In this document: piece after piece, positions 42,338-47,876 of the stretch
Layout: every line of letters begins with the position of its first letter
How positions within the stretch are numbered: position 1 is the stretch's first letter
Origin: CAINVV01 sp036508555
Lineage (GTDB): Bacteria > Bacteroidota > Bacteroidia > Bacteroidales > Prolixibacteraceae
Direction of reading: 5' to 3'
Length of the DNA stretch: 47,876 nt
Assembly: GCA_036508555.1 (NCBI GenBank)
Contig: DATCHD010000090.1
Coordinates: forward strand, 1-47,876
The notes under the pieces: model-generated
Databases searched by the model: none
What the model saw: only the letters and a program-made list of their open reading frames with translations
Told to the model about the DNA's origin: nothing
Translations under genes and position numbers: made by a program

Positions 42338-43456
42338 ATGTTCATCAGGGAGCTTTCTATTTTAAACTATAAAAACTTTGGAGAGGCAACTCTTTCTTTT
42401 TCGAAGAAACTCAACTGTTTCATCGGCAATAACGGAGTGGGCAAAACCAACCTTATGGACGCGATTTTTTACCTTTCTTTCTGTAAAAGTTATTTCAATA
42501 ACCCTGATTCACAGAATGTTCGACATTCTGAAGAATTCTTCGCTCTGCAAGGCAAATATGAGCTCATCGATACAAATGAAGAGATTCATTGTGGCTTTAA
42601 ATTGGGGCAAAAGAAGAAAATCAGGCGCAACAAGAAGGAGTACGACCGATTTTCTGATCACATCGGATTGCTGCCGCTGGTCATGATTTCCCCCGCTGAT
42701 GCAGTATTGATTCAAGGTGGAAGCGAAGAACGCCGCCGATTCATGGACAGCGTGATTTCCCAGTACGACAGAACCTATCTGGATTGGCTGGTTCGCTACA
42801 ATCGGGTGCTTCAGCAACGAAATATTCTGCTAAAAGATTATGCAGGTCAGCCAGGTATTGACCCGGATATTTTTGCCATCTGGGATGAACAATTGGTTCA
42901 TCTCGGTGAAAAGATCCATCAAAAAAGAGTTGATTTTCTTCAGGAGCTGCTTCCTGTTTTTCAGCGGTATTATACGCTTATCTCCGGCGGAAATGAGAGT
43001 GTTTCACTCGAATATGACTCACAACTAAATGATCAGGATTTTTCTACCTTGCTAAAAGCGTCTTTTGCAAGAGACAGGATGCTTTTGTTTACCACTACCG
43101 GAATTCATAAGGATGACCTGGATCTGAAACTAGGTGGTTATCCAATTAAAAGGCTGGGTTCACAGGGTCAGAACAAGACTTATCTTATTGCCTTGAAGTT
43201 TGCCCAGTTTGATTTTATCAAGTCACAAAACAACCTCAAACCCATTCTTTTACTGGATGATATTTTCGACAAGTTGGACAGCGGCAGGGTGGAAGAGATC
43301 GTTAAGCTGGTATCAGAAGATCATTTTGGTCAGATCTTCATCACCGATACCAACCGCGAACACCTGGATGCCATCCTCCGGGAGGCAGGTGGGGATGAAT
43401 TCAGAATCTTCCTGGTGGATAAAGGAATGATCAATGATATTATCGATAAAAGATGA
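42338..43456 (+). CDS. recF: DNA replication and repair protein RecF
   Basis: A 372-residue SMC-like ATPase that loads RecA at single-strand gaps. It opens MFIRELSILNYKNFGEA, with Walker A FIGNNGVGKTNLMDAIFYLS, RRRFMDSVISQYD, the signature LGSQGQNKTYLIALKFAQ and Walker B PILLLDDIFDKLDSGRVEEI. Size and motifs are complete. Its stop overlaps the DciA-like gene by four bases (ATGA). Confidence 0.96.
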   Translation: MFIRELSILNYKNFGEATLSFSKKLNCFIGNNGVGKTNLMDAIFYLSFCKSYFNNPDSQNVRHSEEFFALQGKYELIDTNEEIHCGFKLGQKKKIRRNKKEYDRFSDHIGLLPLVMISPADAVLIQGGSEERRRFMDSVISQYDRTYLDWLVRYNRVLQQRNILLKDYAGQPGIDPDIFAIWDEQLVHLGEKIHQKRVDFLQELLPVFQRYYTLISGGNESVSLEYDSQLNDQDFSTLLKASFARDRMLLFTTTGIHKDDLDLKLGGYPIKRLGSQGQNKTYLIALKFAQFDFIKSQNNLKPILLLDDIFDKLDSGRVEEIVKLVSEDHFGQIFITDTNREHLDAILREAGGDEFRIFLVDKGMINDIIDKR

Positions 43457-43743
43457 GAAGAAGTGAGATTCATTCGCTCGGGAGTGCCATCAGATCCTTT
43501 CTGAAGGAGTCTAAATTTGATAAGAAACTTGCCGAAGTCGATGCAGTCAGTTCCTGGGAAGCGATCATTGGAAAGCCCATCGCACGGGCTACTTCCAATA
43601 TTTACATTCAAAATGAGACGTTGCATGTCCACTTGAAATCTTCCATCGTCCGGAATGAGCTTTTCATGATGCGTAACGATATCATCCGTGCGGTAAATGA
43701 GCATGCCGGACGGGTCATTGTAAAGGCAATCGTACTAAAATAG
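43453..43743 (+). CDS. DciA-like DUF721 protein
   Basis: A 96-residue protein of the DUF721 family. It contains a WEAIIGKPIARATSNIYIQ core, then LHVHLKSSIVRNELFMMR and a short basic end. DciA proteins load the replicative helicase DnaB in bacteria that lack DnaC; this short Bacteroidota form lacks the long C-terminal tail of proteobacterial DciA. Overlap with recF places it in a replication/repair unit. The family is clear, the helicase-loading role is inferred. Confidence 0.85.
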   Translation: MRRSEIHSLGSAIRSFLKESKFDKKLAEVDAVSSWEAIIGKPIARATSNIYIQNETLHVHLKSSIVRNELFMMRNDIIRAVNEHAGRVIVKAIVLK

Positions 43744-43749
43744 AATCAT

Positions 43750-44895
43750 ATGGCTGTCGATTTTTCCCAAATACCAGATCCCTGTTATGTCATTGAAGAA
43801 TCACTGCTGCGCAGGAATCTGGAAATAATCAGCCAGGTCAGCAGGGAGGCAGGCGTAGAGATAATCCTTGCTTTTAAAGGGTTCTCTCTCTGGAAAGTAT
43901 TCCCGGTAGTGCGCGAATATATTTCCGGTGCAGCAGCCAGTGGTGCACATGAAGCAACTCTGGTCGCTGAAGAGATGAAGACCCTTGCTCATACTTATTC
44001 GCCGGCTTTTACTGACAATGATTTTCAGCGGGTGATGGAGACCTCTTCGCATATTACCTTCAATTCTCTCCGTCAGTATGAACAGTTCAGAGGAAGACTA
44101 AAATCTTTTCCCCGAACTATATCTGCCGGACTTCGTGTCAATCCGGAGTATTCTGAAGTGAAAACCGAGCTTTATAACCCTTGCGCTCCAGGTGCCAGAT
44201 TGGGAATTACAGCAGATCAATTTGGGGAAAATCTGCCCGAAGGGATTGAAGGATTGCATTTTCATACCCTTTGCGAGTCAACCTCCTTCGATCTGGAGAA
44301 GACACTGGAGGCATTTGAAAGTCGCTACGGGAAACTTCTTGGTCAACTGAAATGGGTTAACATGGGTGGTGGTCACCTGATGACACGGAAAGATTATGAT
44401 ACGGATCATCTGGTTCGGGTTTTGAAGGCTTTTAAATCCAGATGGCCACATCTTTCTGTTATTCTTGAACCTGGCAGCGCATTTGCTTGGGAAACTGGAT
44501 TTTTGCTTGCTTCGGTCGTTGATCTGGTCGAAAACAAGGGAATCAAAACGGCCATCCTCAATGTTTCCTTTACCGCGCACATGCCGGATTGCCTCGAAAT
44601 GCCTTATCAGCCAAGAATAAGGGGAGCTTACCAGGAAGCCCTTCCTGGCAAGCATGCCTACCGGATGGGAGGAAATTCCTGCCTGGCAGGCGACTACATG
44701 GGATACTGGTCGTTCGATGAGCCCTTAAAATGCGGCGATCAAATTCTCTTTGAAGATATGATCCACTATACCATCGTTAAGACAACCACTTTTAACGGTG
44801 TTCCACATCCTTCCATCGGTGTCTGGAACGAGCAGACTGGATTTAAACTGTTGCGTGAATTTGGATACACCGACTACAAAAACAGGATGGACTGA
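43750..44895 (+). CDS. nspC: Carboxynorspermidine/carboxyspermidine decarboxylase
   Basis: A 381-residue PLP-dependent decarboxylase of the alanine-racemase fold, making norspermidine or spermidine in the aspartate-beta-semialdehyde polyamine route. It shows PLP lysine K43 in ILAFKGFSLWKVF, GLRVNPEYSEVKTELYNPCAPG, EGLHFHTLCESTSFD, KWVNMGGGHLMTRKDYDTDH and GNSCLAGDYMGYWSFDEPL, all closely matching NspC. The partner dehydrogenase is not in the window. It starts 6 bases after the DciA-like gene. Confidence 0.95.
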   Translation: MAVDFSQIPDPCYVIEESLLRRNLEIISQVSREAGVEIILAFKGFSLWKVFPVVREYISGAAASGAHEATLVAEEMKTLAHTYSPAFTDNDFQRVMETSSHITFNSLRQYEQFRGRLKSFPRTISAGLRVNPEYSEVKTELYNPCAPGARLGITADQFGENLPEGIEGLHFHTLCESTSFDLEKTLEAFESRYGKLLGQLKWVNMGGGHLMTRKDYDTDHLVRVLKAFKSRWPHLSVILEPGSAFAWETGFLLASVVDLVENKGIKTAILNVSFTAHMPDCLEMPYQPRIRGAYQEALPGKHAYRMGGNSCLAGDYMGYWSFDEPLKCGDQILFEDMIHYTIVKTTTFNGVPHPSIGVWNEQTGFKLLREFGYTDYKNRMD

Positions 44896-44904
44896 ATTCT
44901 CACT

Positions 44905-45088
44905 CTAGTGTTCTGTTAAGTGCCAATTGACGGAACGTCATTGTAAACGCTGTCATCCCTCGTTTCAAACGAGGGATAGCGGTCTTGATTCGTCATTAAT
45001 GCTGTCATCCCTCGTTTCAAACGAGGGATAGCGGAATAGCGGACAAACGAGGGATAGCGGTTATATGTAAAGCTTAACACAACACTAG
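44905..45088. mobile_element. MITE-like element, copy 2 (184 bp, inverted relative to copy 1)
   Basis: The left end is CTAGTGTTCTGTTAA at 44905 and the right end, inverted, is CTAGTGTTGTGTTAA at 45088. The order is the reverse of copy 1, so the element is inserted in the opposite direction. It contains two full palindromic units (44955-44977, 45007-45029) and a half unit (45045-45055), so the internal repeat number varies. It has no coding capacity. The right end forms the stop of the RsmF-like gene. Confidence 0.82.
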
Positions 45089-46480
45089 CGGGAACTTTCG
45101 GACTTCTTCGATGAGCTTTTCGCCGGCATAGACCGAAGTGGACATCCTTATCCGCCATTCTTTTGGATATCCGTTGTTGAAACGATTTCCAATATTCTTT
45201 ACCCAACCCAGTGGCTTATCTCTGTAAGTGATTAAATTCCAGTTCTTTTCTGAGAAATTTAATTGAAAATCCTCTCTTTTTAGGTAGGAGATGGCCTGCT
45301 CCAGGGTTAAATCTGTTTGCGAAAAATGAGAAATGTTGCAAATATTTGAGATAGCCAGCTCATGCGCAGGGTTGAAATCATTCCTGATAATTTCACCAAC
45401 TTTCACCCCTGCATGTACAATTCTAAGGCTGGATTTTATCTGATCCAGTTCTGAAAGCAGAGTGGTTGGCCAGGCCAGAATATTTGATTCAAATTTCAAA
45501 AGGGATAACGGCAGAGGTTGAAGTACTCCGTTCAATAAGTTCTGTTCTGCTTTACTCGCAACTGGAAGGGAAGGCTTACTCCTGGTAGATTTTTTTGTCT
45601 CCTCCTTACCTTTCTTTATTACCGCGGCAATAAAAAAACCTTCCCCTTTGACTTTGTGGGGATAGAACCTATAACAAGGCATGCCACTTGCATCAGTGGT
45701 GACGACTCCCCATTCAGGAGGTATCTGAAGTGAAACGGCTTCGACCGCTGCAAATCCTGACAACCACTCCATGTTTTCCTCATTTTCTGCCGGGTTAAAG
45801 GTGCAAGTACTGTAGATCAGCATTCCGCCTTCGGCTAAGGAGGGCCAGATGTCAGCCAGAATTCTCTTCTGTCGTTGCGAACAATGATCTGCATTGGATT
45901 CAGACCATTCGTCGATGGCTGACCCATCCCTGCGAAAGAGTCCTTCGCCCGAACAAGGTGCATCCACTACTATCACATCAAAAAAACCAGGCAATCTTGA
46001 GAAATCTCTTGGATCATTACTGGTGACGATGACATTGGGATTGCCCCACTTTTTGAGATTTTCTGACAAAATCAGCGCTCTTGAGTGAATGACTTCATTG
46101 CTGACCAGGAGACTTTCCTCCGACAGGAGAGAAGAAAGGTGGGTCGACTTACCTCCCGGTGCCGCACACAAATCCAGTACCCGAAGGCTTTTCCTGTTAA
46201 GCAGCAACATGAATTGTTCCAGAAACATAGAACTTGATTCCTGAACATAATACGATCCATTATGGAACAGGGGATCCAACGTGTAAACAGGACGCTGAAC
46301 CGGATAATATCCTGTGGAACAGAACAGAACAGGCCTTAACGGGGGAACCTTTTCTACTTTTCCGGAATTAATTCTGACGGAATGATTGACAGGAGAAGAA
46401 AGTGAATCCAGAAATTCAGGGAATTCGGTCCCTAGAATTGTATTCATTCTCCTTTCAAAAGACTCAGGAAGTTGGATCAT
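45074..46480 (-). CDS. RsmF-like rRNA (cytosine-C5) methyltransferase
   Basis: A 468-residue NOL1/NOP2/Sun-family enzyme that methylates C5 of a cytidine in rRNA. It has the SAM-binding motif VLDLCAAPGGKSTHL (101-115), VVDAPCSGEGLFRRDGS with C176, and the catalytic C226 in IYSTCTFNPAENEENMEW. An RsmF-type C-terminal RNA-binding region follows. ATG 46480 (MIQLPESFE) is preferred to a TTG six codons upstream. The last residues L-V-L-C and the TAA stop come from the end of MITE-like copy 2. Confidence 0.9.
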   Translation of the reverse strand: MIQLPESFERRMNTILGTEFPEFLDSLSSPVNHSVRINSGKVEKVPPLRPVLFCSTGYYPVQRPVYTLDPLFHNGSYYVQESSSMFLEQFMLLLNRKSLRVLDLCAAPGGKSTHLSSLLSEESLLVSNEVIHSRALILSENLKKWGNPNVIVTSNDPRDFSRLPGFFDVIVVDAPCSGEGLFRRDGSAIDEWSESNADHCSQRQKRILADIWPSLAEGGMLIYSTCTFNPAENEENMEWLSGFAAVEAVSLQIPPEWGVVTTDASGMPCYRFYPHKVKGEGFFIAAVIKKGKEETKKSTRSKPSLPVASKAEQNLLNGVLQPLPLSLLKFESNILAWPTTLLSELDQIKSSLRIVHAGVKVGEIIRNDFNPAHELAISNICNISHFSQTDLTLEQAISYLKREDFQLNFSEKNWNLITYRDKPLGWVKNIGNRFNNGYPKEWRIRMSTSVYAGEKLIEEVRKFPLVLC

Positions 46481-46525
46481 TCGAACACTTTTTGTCAAAA
46501 TTAGCAGTTTTTATCAGGAATATTT

Positions 46526-46533
46526 TACATTTG
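46526..46533 (+). promoter_or_regulatory. -7 box before the GH16-like gene
   Basis: TACATTTG matches TAnnTTTG, 22 bases before ATG 46556. TTGTTAATTAACAA right after it (46531-46544) is a perfect palindrome and could be an operator overlapping the start of transcription. Confidence 0.5.
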
Positions 46534-46555
46534 TTAATTAACAAATTCATCCGCC

Positions 46556-47749
46556 ATGTCAATTGTTTTTCGACTAAAATATGCATTAGGCATGATCCCT
46601 TCTGCTGATCAGTTAGATGCTAAATGGGAGAAGCTGATTAAGATGCGTGACGATCTCAGCCAAATGGAGAGTTCTGAAGAACTGAAGAAATATGAAGATC
46701 TGAAGAGCCTTGTGGATTCATCCTCTTTTCAGCAAAAAAAGAGAGAGATAGAGGGTCTGCAATACAGCGGCAGTAAGGAAGAAAATCTGTCTTTGGAATA
46801 CAGGAAGCTGACCAAATCCTATGCGATTAAAAACTACCTGAAAACCATCGGATCGAGTGAGCTGAAACGTTGGGAAGAGTTGAAAGCGCTGACTGGTTCC
46901 GAGGATTTCAACCACCGGGTTTCCTATTTAAAAGATAAGCACAGGTTTAAAAAAAGCGAGGAATACAAGAGCATTCTGGCTTTCAATGAGATGGACAAGA
47001 GTAGGTTCATGGCAGAATACAGAAAACTAAAGAAGGCAAAAGAACTTGATTTCTTTGAGAAGTGGGACGTCGTTCTTGATGAAAATTTTACTGGTAAAGA
47101 ATTGAATACCAATCAGTGGCAACCTGAAAACTGGCTCGCAGTCAAGCTGGCCGGAGCGAGCTTCTCCCAGGTTGATGAAAAGCAATGTTTCAATGGCGAA
47201 AAAAACATCCAGCTGATCAACAATACCCTTTTGCTCTGGACCAAAAAGGAAAAAGTAACAGGGAAGGCATGGGTGCCAGCTGTAGGTTTAATACCAAAGC
47301 ATTACGAATATACATCTCCCATTCTGAACAGTGCCGGATTCTTCCGGTTCAAGGAGGGAGTGATTGAGGCTAAAGTCAGGTTTAAGAAGGACGCCACCAT
47401 TACTTCCGCTTTTTCACTTACCGGTGAACATCCATTTCCTCAAATAGATTTGTTTAGGAGTACCAAAAATGGAGTAGGTCTTGGTATGGTCGAAAAGCAG
47501 GGCCGCTCATCTGCGAAGTACAAGAACATGAACGGATTGAACGATGAACATTTTCATGTTTTCAGGCTGGAGATTTACGAAGGCATGCTGATCTGGAAAA
47601 TCAACGGTTCGGAGGTCTTCAGGAGTACAACTTATTTGAATGAGCCCTTGTTTATCAATCTGCTTTCCACACTTCATGGTAATGTGAATGAACATTTGTT
47701 GCCGTACAAATTTGAAATTGACTGGATTCGCAGTTATGTCAAGAAATAA
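46556..47749 (+). CDS. GH16-like beta-sandwich protein with helical repeats, catalytic residues missing
   Basis: A 397-residue protein without a signal peptide. Residues 17-165 are charged helices with a repeated pattern, for example SSEELKKYEDLKSLVDSSSF and SSELKRWEELKALTGSEDF. Residues 170-397 resemble a GH16/laminarinase-type concanavalin fold: VVLDENFTGKELNTNQW, then GFFRFKEGVIEAKVRF. Where the active site E-x-D-x-x-E should be, the sequence reads Q296-I-D298-L-F-R301, so both catalytic glutamates are replaced. It probably binds rather than cuts glycans. The function is unknown, and its apparent cytoplasmic location is puzzling. Confidence 0.75.
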   Translation: MSIVFRLKYALGMIPSADQLDAKWEKLIKMRDDLSQMESSEELKKYEDLKSLVDSSSFQQKKREIEGLQYSGSKEENLSLEYRKLTKSYAIKNYLKTIGSSELKRWEELKALTGSEDFNHRVSYLKDKHRFKKSEEYKSILAFNEMDKSRFMAEYRKLKKAKELDFFEKWDVVLDENFTGKELNTNQWQPENWLAVKLAGASFSQVDEKQCFNGEKNIQLINNTLLLWTKKEKVTGKAWVPAVGLIPKHYEYTSPILNSAGFFRFKEGVIEAKVRFKKDATITSAFSLTGEHPFPQIDLFRSTKNGVGLGMVEKQGRSSAKYKNMNGLNDEHFHVFRLEIYEGMLIWKINGSEVFRSTTYLNEPLFINLLSTLHGNVNEHLLPYKFEIDWIRSYVKK

Positions 47750-47752
47750 TAA

Positions 47753-47876
47753 TTAGTCTTCGATTTTGTGTTTCAGGGAGCTGAATCCTTCACCCAAAAT
47801 CTCGCTTGCCTCCATTACAGTAATAAACGCGTTTGGATCGATGGCTGCGATGTGTTCTTCCAGAATGGCGACTTCC
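47753..47876 (-). CDS. C-terminal fragment of a YitT/DUF2179 family membrane protein
   Basis: Only the last 41 codons are inside the window, ending at TAA 47753-47755. They read EVAILEEHIAAIDPNAFIT, then VMEASEILGEGFSSL. The 'I..IDP.AF(I/V)....EVLGEGF' pattern is the DUF2179 domain that ends YitT-family membrane proteins, whose function is poorly known. It is convergent with the GH16-like gene and three bases from its stop. Confidence 0.75.
   Translation of the reverse strand, partial: EVAILEEHIAAIDPNAFITVMEASEILGEGFSSLKHKIED

Noticed and set aside
43453..43743. Small gene after recF as a novel unknown
   Set aside because: It matches DUF721/DciA and the recF-DUF721 order is common in Bacteroidota.
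44955..45055. CRISPR-like regular repeats
   Set aside because: The repeats are palindromic units within an element bounded by inverted termini; spacers are too few and unequal, and there are no cas genes.

Overview
The window looks like a chromosomal segment of a member of the Bacteroidota, most likely Bacteroidales or Marinilabiliales-like. The reasons are the Bacteroidota-type -7 box (TAnnTTTG) before many genes, the conserved run bamD - rpoZ (Rpb6-type omega) - coaBC - DUF4835 - recN, the Bacteroidota small membrane stress proteins, CheB/CheR-fused hybrid kinases and a SusD-free envelope gene set. No ribosomal RNA, CRISPR array, prophage or intact transposase is visible. No gene-free stretch exceeds 300 bases; the longest, 11970-12232, holds only the tRNA-Pro terminator hairpin.

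Region 1 (1-12.0 kb, all minus strand) is a signalling and envelope-stress block. It has a probable GH130 fragment at the left edge, five small membrane or secreted proteins, a VTT-like membrane protein and a divergent Nramp transporter. Beside them are an AraC-type regulator, a PAS-PAS hybrid kinase with HPt, a stand-alone receiver, and a 1594-residue CheB-CheR-PAS-kinase-REC-HPt protein. Three promoters in this block carry the same two-half-site element with identical geometry: half-sites exactly 21 bp apart, and the second half-site at a fixed distance from a -7 box. The natural inference is one regulon, probably run by the AraC protein encoded in it. This is the strongest candidate here for an undescribed system.

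Region 2 (12.2-25.1 kb) is housekeeping: tRNA-Pro(GGG), thioredoxin reductase, a DUF1080 protein, an alpha-oxoamine synthase-like PLP enzyme, bamD, rpoZ, coaBC, a DUF4835 protein, recN, a RhlE-type RNA helicase and the sulfate assimilation genes cysH / cysDN. coaBC is split into two frames at a run of ten A's. bamD has a canonical promoter so close to its ATG that its mRNA may be leaderless.

Region 3 (25.1-33.4 kb, minus strand) is a complete phosphate-starvation cluster reading porin, pstS, pstC, pstA, pstB, phoU, phoB-like regulator, phoR-like kinase. An 11-bp direct repeat resembling a Pho box sits upstream of the porin. Region 4 (33.5-47.9 kb) holds an OmpP1/FadL-like protein, an aromatic/glycine-rich lipoprotein, proS, pepT, tilS, a DJ-1 protein, a TPR membrane protein, recF, a DciA-like protein, nspC, an RsmF-like methyltransferase, a GH16-like protein without catalytic glutamates, and the end of a YitT-family gene. 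Two copies of a MITE-like element lie here, and each supplies the stop codon of an adjacent gene. Four of the six convergent gene junctions contain palindromic repeats.
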